A DNA stretch of 13,774 bases from Coemansia sp. RSA 1804 (Eukaryota > Kickxellomycota > Kickxellomycetes > Kickxellales > Kickxellaceae), in the NCBI GenBank assembly GCA_027578815.1, contig JANBTH010000613.1, positions 1 to 13,774 of the forward strand, given 5' to 3'. The notes beneath the pieces are model-generated. The model did no database searches. It was not told where the DNA came from and saw only the letters and a list, made by a program, of their open reading frames with translations. The position numbers and the translations under genes were made by a program. Shown here in pieces: positions 1-7,261 of this stretch. Position 1 is the stretch's first letter, and each line of letters begins with the position of its first letter.

Positions 1-1128
1 TTGAACGACACGTACAGCTCGAGATTCAATAGCATGATCGGCTCATCGGATGGATCTCTACATATGTCGCAAGCGCAGATGTGCGAGCCAGGCGCAAGCA
101 AGGACAATGTAGTCAACGCCGGGTTTGATGGCGTTTTGTTGCCAAGCATGCTTGCGTATCGCCCTGTGTCTATTGTGGTTACAAATGGGATCTCTGAGAC
201 ATGTGGATACCATGCGTTAGGCGAGATGACACCGCCAAACAAGGAATTCAGCTTTGGTAGATCAGCTGGTGAAGCGTGTGATTCAGGATGGGAAACTGAC
301 GATCCAGAGCCCCATGATGCTCGCTCTTTAGGAGATGTTCTACCAGATGGCAAAATGGCAAAATATGAGCAACTGACTCATTTCAAGCAGCCAGCTTCAC
401 AGGCCAGATCACAGATTGCTGCGCCTCAGTCGGTTGCAGAGATCATCATTCCAGTTTCGCTACAGCATGGAGGTCGTGGGTCTTTATCGGCTCCGCTAGC
501 AAACAACGAGCTTGTCAGCGGAACAAGCAATTCGATTGGTAGTAGGGTCGTCGTGCAGCAGCAGAAAAATCAACATCATCATCAACATCATCAACATCAG
601 CAAGCCAGTTCACAGCCAATCTACTACCAGCCACTTGCAAGTGGGGCAAATAACGCACCTGTCCCTCCATCGCCAGATGCCCATCTGACCAACGCGTTTA
701 CTCAGCCCATCAGTCGGCCGCGTCCCAAGTCAATACGGCGGATGCGTGCAAATACAGCCTCTCTTGATTGCTTGGTCGGATCAGCACAGTTTTACAATTG
801 CAGCGATGGCCAGGAGCGTAGAAGCGTTTCCACCTTTCTCAGAAGGAGGCAGCATCCACTGCGCAGTGCCACCTCTACCGAGCTAAAGGCTGTTGCGGGC
901 TTTAGCCCTGGCGCCGCGCAGCGTGTGAAGCGCACACACCACGGAAGTAATGCTTCAATTAGTGATCTCCAATCGTGCACGACTAGCGAGATGTTGTACT
1001 CTAGAAGCGATTTTGGCGAGTTTTCGCGTAGAGGCAGTGGGCTCCAGTGCTTTTCAATGCACGGGAGGACAGAGTCTTCAAAGACTCATGCCAAGCGCAC
1101 TTCAAGAGGCGATTGCATTGTTATGTAG
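1..1128 (+). CDS. Unknown low-complexity protein with C-terminal CaaX box, 5' partial
   Basis: The reading frame is open at the window edge and runs 375 codons to TAG at 1126-1128, so the N-terminus is missing. I do not recognise the family. No folded domain is evident: the visible part is rich in Ser, Gln, Asn and His, with a Gln/His run at about residues 186-201 and basic, serine-containing patches (around 238-256, 272-290 and 341-345) that look like kinase target sites. The last four residues are CIVM (372-375) behind a basic segment (K361 to R369). This fits a CaaX box; Met at the last position normally directs farnesylation, followed by proteolysis and carboxyl methylation. From this I infer a membrane-tethered regulatory or scaffold protein. 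A C-terminal tail of a chitin-synthase activator (Skt5/Chs4 type, also CaaX-ended) is one possibility, but no Sel1 repeats are visible. It could also contain unseen introns. The gene is very likely real; its function is unknown. Confidence 0.7.
   Translation: MNDTYSSRFNSMIGSSDGSLHMSQAQMCEPGASKDNVVNAGFDGVLLPSMLAYRPVSIVVTNGISETCGYHALGEMTPPNKEFSFGRSAGEACDSGWETDDPEPHDARSLGDVLPDGKMAKYEQLTHFKQPASQARSQIAAPQSVAEIIIPVSLQHGGRGSLSAPLANNELVSGTSNSIGSRVVVQQQKNQHHHQHHQHQQASSQPIYYQPLASGANNAPVPPSPDAHLTNAFTQPISRPRPKSIRRMRANTASLDCLVGSAQFYNCSDGQERRSVSTFLRRRQHPLRSATSTELKAVAGFSPGAAQRVKRTHHGSNASISDLQSCTTSEMLYSRSDFGEFSRRGSGLQCFSMHGRTESSKTHAKRTSRGDCIVM
571..603 (+). repeat. CAT/CAA trinucleotide-like tract inside the CaaX protein gene
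   Basis: An imperfect run of CAT, CAA and CAG codons encodes the His/Gln-rich stretch of the upstream gene. Such tracts commonly vary in length between isolates. It stays in frame and breaks nothing. Confidence 0.8.
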
Positions 1129-1417
1129 CATATTAATCTCAATTGAGAGTCCATTAACAATTTTAAGCCAATATCCACAATAAAAATATCGCTAGGTTTT
1201 AGCTGCGTTTTCTTGCTTGGTAGCTACAAAGCATAAATGATTGTTTTTGCAATAATTATTCCATCGACCAATACTTGATGCTCTCTAGGCTTTCAACAAG
1301 TGTTGTGTGGCATGGTAGCTGTAGTTTGATTTTTCATTTTCAAAATACACCAACTAGAGTTTATTAGAATATCGTGGCAAAAGGATTAAAGATTGCGGCA
1401 TGCAAAGTGGTAATGCT
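1129..1417. terminator. Convergent 3' region with two poly(A) signals
   Basis: This 289-bp AT-rich spacer separates two genes that end towards each other. AATAAA lies on the + strand at 1179-1184, 51 nt past the stop of the left gene. Its mirror TTTATT (AATAAA on the - strand) is at 1360-1365, 53 nt past the VMP1 stop. The near-equal spacing supports both as cleavage/polyadenylation signals, leaving about 175 bp between them. No other gene is visible here. Confidence 0.6.
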
Positions 1418-2689
1418 TTATCCGTCTACATTAGCACCGTATTCCGAAGAGGACCTCTGCAAGCTACCAACTTTAGCAAGCTGGTTCTGGCCCCAGCTCT
1501 TCACCTCCACAAGATATGACTGAGCAAAGGTTTCCAGCGTGCTGATGACAAAGTATATCAGCATTACTGCAATGCATGTGTTCCATACGGATCCCAGAAA
1601 CGAAAGCGAGTTGGCCGAGGATCCAGTGCTATCCACAATGCCGTTCTGGCCATACCTACCGAACCCAATGTTGGCTGACGTGTTAAAGGCAGCAGCCTGC
1701 TTGTTGAGGATATGCTCAGCCATGTCTCGTGCCCAGGGACTTACGTAGCTGAGGAAAGAAAGAACAACCGCAATCATCTCTTTGCTAAAGGCTGTAACAA
1801 CCACAGCGGTTTGAAGCGAAGACTTGAATATGGACTTGCCAATAAAGGTTGCCCCAAAGAACGTCCAGAACGGCACCTTGAAGTGGCCGCACGTAATCCC
1901 AGCAAGGTCAAAAAGCGGATTCGGGATTGCAGCAAAAACCAGAATACCGGCAAACCCAAAACGCCGGAGCAGGCGGTATATGCTCAGCAACGCTCTATCT
2001 TTGAATGAAAGCGAACCGCCTGCAGCTGCTTTGCGCCGAAGACGCTGGTACTCTACGTTGCCCTTTCCTGCAGCAGATGCCGCCCGCGCAATGAAATATG
2101 GCGGCAGCTCTCCAACTGCTGTGCCTGCGCCCCAGCACAGGCTCTCAAATATGACCTTGCGCATAATGGCGATAAATGTTGCCGACGTAGTGCCTATTGC
2201 GGCGCAGTGGAATGCTCCCGGCCCATGGACCGAAAATGCGGTGCCCGAGCATTCGTGTGCTGTAAGAGTGACCCGCGCTATATGTGGACCAAGAAACAGA
2301 ACAAACGTATGCAGCCCAGCACCAAGCCCAATTGATGACAACACGCCTAGAAAGATCCAGTAAAGATGCCAGCCAACCCACGCGTCTGCGTGGTGAAAGG
2401 CTGCGATATGCGGCCCAGCCACAAAATGCAGTGCAGTGTAGATGCTTCCTAATGCGGCTGAATACGCTAGTGTTCTCGGATACTGCACAATATACCCAAG
2501 TGTTGATCGCAACCGCTCTTTGAGGTATAGCGAAGAGTAGTACGACACCTTGAAGGGATGAGTTAGAAAGGTGACTCGTTCAACTGCGCTATCGTTGTCA
2601 TCATACGCGGCAGTGCCGGGGTCGCTCGTGGATCTCGTATGTGCCTTTCCGCTTGGCTGGCGGTCTTTAATAGCTACACATGCATTCAT
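1418..2689 (-). CDS. VMP1: VMP1-like ER multispanning membrane protein (VTT/DedA superfamily)
   Basis: VMP1 is an ER protein. In animals and Dictyostelium it scrambles phospholipids and controls ER contacts with isolation membranes, lipid droplets and endosomes, and is needed for autophagosome formation. The product here has 423 residues, close to the roughly 400 usual for the family. Family hallmarks are clear: GLGAGLHTF at 121-129 and LGPHIARVTL at 133-142, WGAGTAVGELPPYF at 186-199, IPNPLFDLAGITCGHF at 255-270 and PFWTFFGATFIGK at 273-285. Hydrophobic segments lie near 73-95, 107-135, 163-180, 247-270, 272-300, 303-320 and 364-390. The N-terminus (1-40) and a loop at about 330-362 look disordered. 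The ATG is the first in the frame, though its context is weak (T at -3). There is no intron. The gene is transcribed towards the CaaX-protein gene and away from the transporter gene. Confidence 0.95.
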   Translation of the reverse strand: MNACVAIKDRQPSGKAHTRSTSDPGTAAYDDNDSAVERVTFLTHPFKVSYYSSLYLKERLRSTLGYIVQYPRTLAYSAALGSIYTALHFVAGPHIAAFHHADAWVGWHLYWIFLGVLSSIGLGAGLHTFVLFLGPHIARVTLTAHECSGTAFSVHGPGAFHCAAIGTTSATFIAIMRKVIFESLCWGAGTAVGELPPYFIARAASAAGKGNVEYQRLRRKAAAGGSLSFKDRALLSIYRLLRRFGFAGILVFAAIPNPLFDLAGITCGHFKVPFWTFFGATFIGKSIFKSSLQTAVVVTAFSKEMIAVVLSFLSYVSPWARDMAEHILNKQAAAFNTSANIGFGRYGQNGIVDSTGSSANSLSFLGSVWNTCIAVMLIYFVISTLETFAQSYLVEVKSWGQNQLAKVGSLQRSSSEYGANVDG

Positions 2690-3589
2690 AAACCAGCGTT
2701 AGGCTTGAAATGAGCACCGAGTCAGAAGGAGCAAAGATATAAAATGCTGTCTTCCACAAATAACACACTACAGAGTGGCTTGGGAATCAGTTCTACTGTT
2801 GTCGCTTTCGCTCAACTATACCTAATTGCGACTTTTGTTCAATGTTTCCGGAATTGGCGTTCACTCGTTGCGATTGTGACATTGAGTCGTGCTGCATGCG
2901 CACATTGCGCGGTCTTTTCCGGGCTCTGGAGCCCTTGCTCTGTCGTACCATGCGGCCGGTGTCCTGTGTGTATTATGGCAAGACCAGCAGCAACGGCCCA
3001 CTGGGAAGAAGCCTATGCAATAATAAAAACTATTAAAATTCAAGGAATTGCTGAGGTGTAGAGGAGGAAAAGCCGCAAGTGCAGAAAGCCAGCCTTTTTA
3101 TCTGAGTACAAACAGCGGTAGTCTTTCAAGCGAAAGAGACAGAAAGAGAACGTTGAAATAGAGCCGAAAGCAATTGGTGTAAAGTAAAAAAGAGAAGAAA
3201 AAAGGTTTTGAACAAGAAAAGCAAGTGAAAAATAATTAGCAGAGCATAATTGCCACCAAGCCATTCAGCAAACCCAGCCATGCAACCCGCCTGTGAAGAA
3301 GAGCAGGCTAGGGAAACGAGGTTTCCGATGCTGCACACAAATACGGATTGTCAAGGCTGAGCAAGGTGTCGGTTAGACGGCACGCTTTCCAGCCATCTAC
3401 AATGTTCTTTCGTTCCCAAAACAGCCCAGATCCACTCGACCAGCAGTGTATTGGTCCACAGAACTAGCTCAGCATTTAAGATTGGCGCTTCCTGGACCAT
3501 TTTGTACGCATACGGTTTTGTTTTCAAAGCCGTTAGTTTTGCACGGGAAAGCTGAAGATCTCTAGAGCTTTTGTTCTTTATCGTGCGTC

Positions 3590-3607
3590 ATCGCTTGGCC
3601 AGGCGAT
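3590..3607. promoter_or_regulatory. 18-bp near-palindrome upstream of the SulP gene
   Basis: The 18 bases are self-complementary in 8 of 9 pairs, with ATCGC and GCGAT arms around a TGGCCA core; only the sixth pair (T against G) fails. It lies about 236 bp before the ATG and about 118 bp before the TATA-like box. A binding site for a dimeric transcription factor is a reasonable guess, but I recognise no factor. Confidence 0.3.
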
Positions 3608-3701
3608 TGGGGGGAATGAAAGGCCTCGATTCTGTTGGTAATTTATTTCTTTTTGGAAGATGTTGAGCACTTTAAATAGTGGGCGGTTCACAATATTGTA
3701 C

Positions 3702-3730
3702 TCGTTCGCTCCCCTTCTCTCTTTCTATAA
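3702..3730 (+). promoter_or_regulatory. Pyrimidine tract with TATA-like box, SulP core promoter candidate
   Basis: A C/T-rich run ends in TATAAA at 3725-3730, 113 bp before the ATG at 3843. Another T/C-rich stretch follows at about 3747-3760. Both position and composition fit a fungal core promoter; the start site is not known. Confidence 0.45.
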
Positions 3731-3842
3731 ACCACGACACGTTTGTTTTCCCCTTTTGAAATAGTACCGAACGGTAGCGCCAGGCACGAAGCAAGCACCC
3801 TCCGTTTGCCAAGATCAGGCAAAAACATCTCCGGTGGAAACC

Positions 3843-6800
3843 ATGTCGAGCCTTGGCAGCCAGCACAACACGGCTGGCGACTCAAACAGCAGAGGTACCA
3901 ACCTTGAGCGCAGTATAGAACATGCATTTTCTCTCCGAGGCAATGGTAGCAGGGGATCGTTTGACAACGCACGACGAGGCTTGGGGACCCATTCCTTGTA
4001 TATTGCTCCTGTTCCAGCGCAGGATCCTGCTTACAACGCCAGCACAGACTACTCACAGACTCCCGGCTCAATACGAGATCGCACTATGTTACTAAGTAAC
4101 ATGGGGCTTCATCCAGGGCTTCGGAGCAGCATCTCAAGCAGCCGAGGCGATGCAGCGATTGCGGGGATTGACAGTAGTCGTCGCAACAGCATGGATGACA
4201 GATCTTCCATCAACCAAATCATTACACAGGCTGGCGCCGGTGGAGGGAATCTCTCGCGTCTGCTACGTGAGCGTTCTCCTTCTTTGCAACCACTGCATGG
4301 ACCAACATATAGTACGGATCCTGCTGCTGCTGCCGCTGCTGCTGCTACAGATGCTGCGCTGCCGCAATTTGACAGCAGCTACATTGGTTCCCAGCGTGTG
4401 CCACGAAATGCAAAGCATCCAGAGACGCACGATGAGTATCAGCAGCAGCAGCCCCGGTCGCCAGACAGCTATGGCGCCATCAAGCAAGCCCCTGGTCGTG
4501 CCGATAAGCACCAAAAGTCGCAAATGCATGCAAAAGGACAATATCACACTGATACACGGCTGCCGGAGGAGCATGAGCCGTTGTTGACAACGCAGCCGTC
4601 GCAATACTCTACCCACCAGCAGACCCGTCATTTCGATGCAGACGGGCCTTTTGCTCATCTTCAGCGCAGATGGCACACAGCGCTAGATCTCGCTATCTGG
4701 CCATTGCAATACATTCCTGCTGTTGTTCTTGGTCTTATTCTCAATTTGCTTGATGGTCTTTCGTACGGCCTTATTGCATTTCCTGTGTCAATTCCCGTTT
4801 TCGACAAGTTTGGGCCTGTTGGTTTCTCCATGTACATGCTCAGCACTGCCGTGTCTCAGTTTGTGCTTTCTTCCGGAATGAGTGCTTTCCGAGGGGCTAA
4901 CGGCAGTATGCTCATTGAAGCAATACCATTCTTGCATGTCATCTCTACAACTATTGTCAACAACGTCGGTGAAGAGCTGCCGGATCGGATTATTGCCACT
5001 ACCTTAGCCTCGTACGCAATCAGCACTATTCTGACTGGCGTCCTATTCTTCCTTCTCGGGATCCTAAAGATCGGGAGGCTGGTCGACTTCTTTCCACGCC
5101 ATATTCTGGTGGGCTGTATTGGCGGCGTTGGATACTTTCTCTTGCAGACAGGATTGGAGGTCACATCGAGACTGAAGTTGGATCTACAATGGAGCGTGCT
5201 ACGCCAGCTATTTGTGCCAAACACGCTTGGCTTGTGGGGGAGTAGTCTCCTTGCTGCCCTCTTTCTTCGGGTGCTCAATACGCGCTATACACACCCCCTG
5301 TTTGTCCCCTTATTCTTTATGGCCATTCCTGCGGCATTCTATGCAACTACATCGGCACTCGGGCTGTCAATGGAGTGTCTCCGGGCCACTGGGTGGGTTT
5401 TTGAACTCCCAGAAGCAGGAAAGCCATTCTACTACTTTTATACCTTGTTTGACCTGTGGAACATTGACTGGCACTCTGTTGGTCTAACAGTTCCGACAAT
5501 GTTTGGGCTTGCCTTCTTTAGTATTCTCCACGTACCCATCAATGTTCCGGCGCTGGCTGTATCTACAGACGCCGATAAGATTGATACGAACCGCGAGCTC
5601 CTTGCTCATGGCGTAACTAATCTTCTGTCTGGGGCCCTAGGAACATTTCAGAACTACCTTGTGTACTCCAACAGCTTGCTGTTCATTCGATCCGGTGGCG
5701 GAAGCAATCTCGCAGGAGCGATGCTTGGCCTGGCCACACTTGGCATATTTTTCTCGGGTCCAGCCATCATCGGCTACATTCCCACTATGGTTGTCGGTGC
5801 GCTCATCTTTCATCTTGGCCTGGAGCTTATCAGAGAGGCGCTCATCGACACTGTCGGTGTTGTCAACAGTATTGAATATGCGACAATCGTATCCATCATT
5901 CTTTCCATGGCTGTCCTGGGCTTCAACGAAGGTATATTCCTTGGTATCCTCATGGCGTGCTTTTTCTTTATTCTCTTATACAGCCGCAGATCAGGCATGC
6001 GCAAGGCATACACTGGATCCGCGGTCCGCAGCACAGTGCGACGGCAGTATGCACAGCGACGCTTTCTGGACGATGTATGCAAGCAAATCCAGGTCATGCG
6101 TTTGCAGGGCTTTATGTTTTTTGGAACTATCAACGGAATTGAAGCCTACATCCGAAATCTTCTTGAACAGCGCCAATGGCAGGAAAACCCGATCCGCTTC
6201 CTGGTACTGGATTTTGCGTTGGTCAATGGTATGGACTTTAGCGCAGCTGAGGCGTTTATTCGTGTCAGACGGCTTCTCGAGGCCCGCGAGATCTACATGG
6301 TTATTTGCGGCGCTGAGCGCTCTTCGGAGGTTGGCCATGCGCTTCGTGCTGCCAGCGTCTGGAGCAGCGAGGAGACTGAGTATGTGCAAACATTTGCCTC
6401 CTTGAACGATGCTCTCGAGTGGTGCGAGAACGTGCTGCTTCAATACTACTATCTTCACCAGGCAGCGCTTGCTGGAACACATGTGCCACAGAATTACAAC
6501 TACACCTTTGTCACCACGCCACAGCCGGAAGAGGTCAACATATATGGATCGTCGCCTAGAAATGCCATGGTATCTGAAGCAACACAATCCGCAATGACTG
6601 TGAGTCGGTCCGGAAGCTCTCCTGTGATGCGTGTTTCGCCATCTCCGGCGCTTGCTATCCTTCAACAGGCCTTTCACGACCTAGACTCTGGTGGATCGGT
6701 TGACAGCACGCTAGCTTTCATAGCCCCGCACTTTTGTCGTGACCAGATTTCTTCGGGACAATATCTATGGCAATTGGGCAGTCCACCGCTTGGGATGTAT

Positions 6801-7094
6801 TTGGTGGAGTCTGGAATCCTTCGGGTCTACGTTGACGATGGCTCTGGCATGGCCGAGGCGATCGAGTCAATACTCCCAGGAACCGTCTTGGGTGAGCTTT
6901 CGCTCGTGACAAATAAGGAATACAACACGGCAGTTGTTGCCGACAGCGATGCGTCGATATGGGTGCTGCCAAAAAAGGCCTTTGACGACCTGTGCGAACA
7001 CAAACCAGCGCAGATGCTGGCTTTTATCCAACTTTCTTTGGCCTACTCGGCGCAGGGGGTTAAAGCTGTCACAGCATATGCCTTTTGTGCGTAG
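3843..7094 (+). CDS. SulP/SLC26-family transporter with STAS and C-terminal cNMP-binding-like domain (Ygr125w/Vsb1-like)
   Basis: This is a 1083-residue membrane transporter. Start: ATG at 3843 with A at -3. Residues 1 to about 275 are disordered, with poly-Ala (161-168), poly-Gln (200-203) and an acidic dileucine motif EHEPLL (243-248) of the kind that sorts proteins to vacuoles/lysosomes. The SulP membrane domain spans about 283-712; characteristic pieces are PAVVLGLILNLLDGLSYG (292-309) and NYLVYSNSLLFIRSGG (604-619). A STAS domain follows (about 725-870), then a cyclic-nucleotide-binding fold (about 935-1065). In that fold GEL (1017-1019) is present, but the phosphate-binding arginine expected about ten residues on is replaced: the segment reads YNTAVVA. 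This architecture matches yeast Ygr125w/Vsb1, linked to vacuolar storage of basic amino acids. By homology I expect vacuolar-membrane transport; the substrate is unproven, and a sulfate role should not be assumed. No intron is seen. Confidence 0.93.
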   Translation: MSSLGSQHNTAGDSNSRGTNLERSIEHAFSLRGNGSRGSFDNARRGLGTHSLYIAPVPAQDPAYNASTDYSQTPGSIRDRTMLLSNMGLHPGLRSSISSSRGDAAIAGIDSSRRNSMDDRSSINQIITQAGAGGGNLSRLLRERSPSLQPLHGPTYSTDPAAAAAAAATDAALPQFDSSYIGSQRVPRNAKHPETHDEYQQQQPRSPDSYGAIKQAPGRADKHQKSQMHAKGQYHTDTRLPEEHEPLLTTQPSQYSTHQQTRHFDADGPFAHLQRRWHTALDLAIWPLQYIPAVVLGLILNLLDGLSYGLIAFPVSIPVFDKFGPVGFSMYMLSTAVSQFVLSSGMSAFRGANGSMLIEAIPFLHVISTTIVNNVGEELPDRIIATTLASYAISTILTGVLFFLLGILKIGRLVDFFPRHILVGCIGGVGYFLLQTGLEVTSRLKLDLQWSVLRQLFVPNTLGLWGSSLLAALFLRVLNTRYTHPLFVPLFFMAIPAAFYATTSALGLSMECLRATGWVFELPEAGKPFYYFYTLFDLWNIDWHSVGLTVPTMFGLAFFSILHVPINVPALAVSTDADKIDTNRELLAHGVTNLLSGALGTFQNYLVYSNSLLFIRSGGGSNLAGAMLGLATLGIFFSGPAIIGYIPTMVVGALIFHLGLELIREALIDTVGVVNSIEYATIVSIILSMAVLGFNEGIFLGILMACFFFILLYSRRSGMRKAYTGSAVRSTVRRQYAQRRFLDDVCKQIQVMRLQGFMFFGTINGIEAYIRNLLEQRQWQENPIRFLVLDFALVNGMDFSAAEAFIRVRRLLEAREIYMVICGAERSSEVGHALRAASVWSSEETEYVQTFASLNDALEWCENVLLQYYYLHQAALAGTHVPQNYNYTFVTTPQPEEVNIYGSSPRNAMVSEATQSAMTVSRSGSSPVMRVSPSPALAILQQAFHDLDSGGSVDSTLAFIAPHFCRDQISSGQYLWQLGSPPLGMYLVESGILRVYVDDGSGMAEAIESILPGTVLGELSLVTNKEYNTAVVADSDASIWVLPKKAFDDLCEHKPAQMLAFIQLSLAYSAQGVKAVTAYAFCA
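4321..4346 (+). repeat. GCT trinucleotide repeat coding for poly-Ala
   Basis: A short, nearly perfect CTG/GCT run in the disordered N-terminal region of the transporter gene encodes most of an eight-Ala run. It is in frame and probably length-variable. Confidence 0.8.
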
Positions 7095-7261
7095 ATCGAA
7101 ATTAACCAGAGATCCAGAGCAAATGAAAATGGATTGAGCTTTTCTCTTTTTGTTTTTCTTTTTCTGCATTGTTCATTTCAAGCAATTTATTTCTGTTTTG
7201 TGTTTTTAAATTTCACCTTTGATATCGCTGTTTAAAGAAGGAGACTTTGTTCTTGGGTAAA
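7095..7261 (+). promoter_or_regulatory. Short intergenic region and TAF8 promoter
   Basis: Only 167 bp separate the transporter stop from the TAF8 start, both on the + strand. A T/C-rich tract at about 7139-7169 and a T-rich stretch to about 7216 precede the ATG. No AATAAA is seen for the upstream gene, so its 3' end must use a divergent signal or run into the next promoter. Confidence 0.45.

Larger units (their letters stand above)
2690..3842. other. Divergent intergenic region between VMP1 and the SulP gene
   Basis: This 1153-bp stretch has no convincing gene. Short open frames exist (for example from an ATG at 2744) but encode nothing recognisable. About 3058-3300 is strongly purine-rich on the + strand, so pyrimidine-rich in the VMP1 direction. 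ATTGG (CCAAT on the - strand) occurs at 3174-3178, 3481-3485 and 3606-3610. A near-palindrome lies at 3590-3607 and a TATA-like box in a pyrimidine tract at 3702-3730. It most likely holds both promoters and 5' UTRs. The purine-rich part could mark a distal VMP1 start site or a non-coding transcript. Confidence 0.55.

Noticed and set aside
2744..3061. 105-codon open frame with an ATG just after TATAAA
   Set aside because: The TATA-like bases overlap the ATG, so they cannot be its promoter. The product resembles nothing, an overlapping frame is also open, and the codon pattern is not convincing.
3834..3842. Upstream GTG as start of the transporter
   Set aside because: Nuclear fungal genes start at ATG; the ATG at 3843 has a good context, and the same reasoning moves the TAF8 and ATG4 starts inward.
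4263..4676. Open frame on the - strand inside the transporter N-terminal region
   Set aside because: It is a shadow of a real gene in a low-complexity GCT/CAG-rich stretch; its Leu/Arg-rich product is what such repeats give on the opposite strand.
5991..6677. 228-codon - strand open frame antisense to the transporter STAS region
   Set aside because: The + strand protein has clear STAS homology across the interval; the antisense product shows no recognisable domain.
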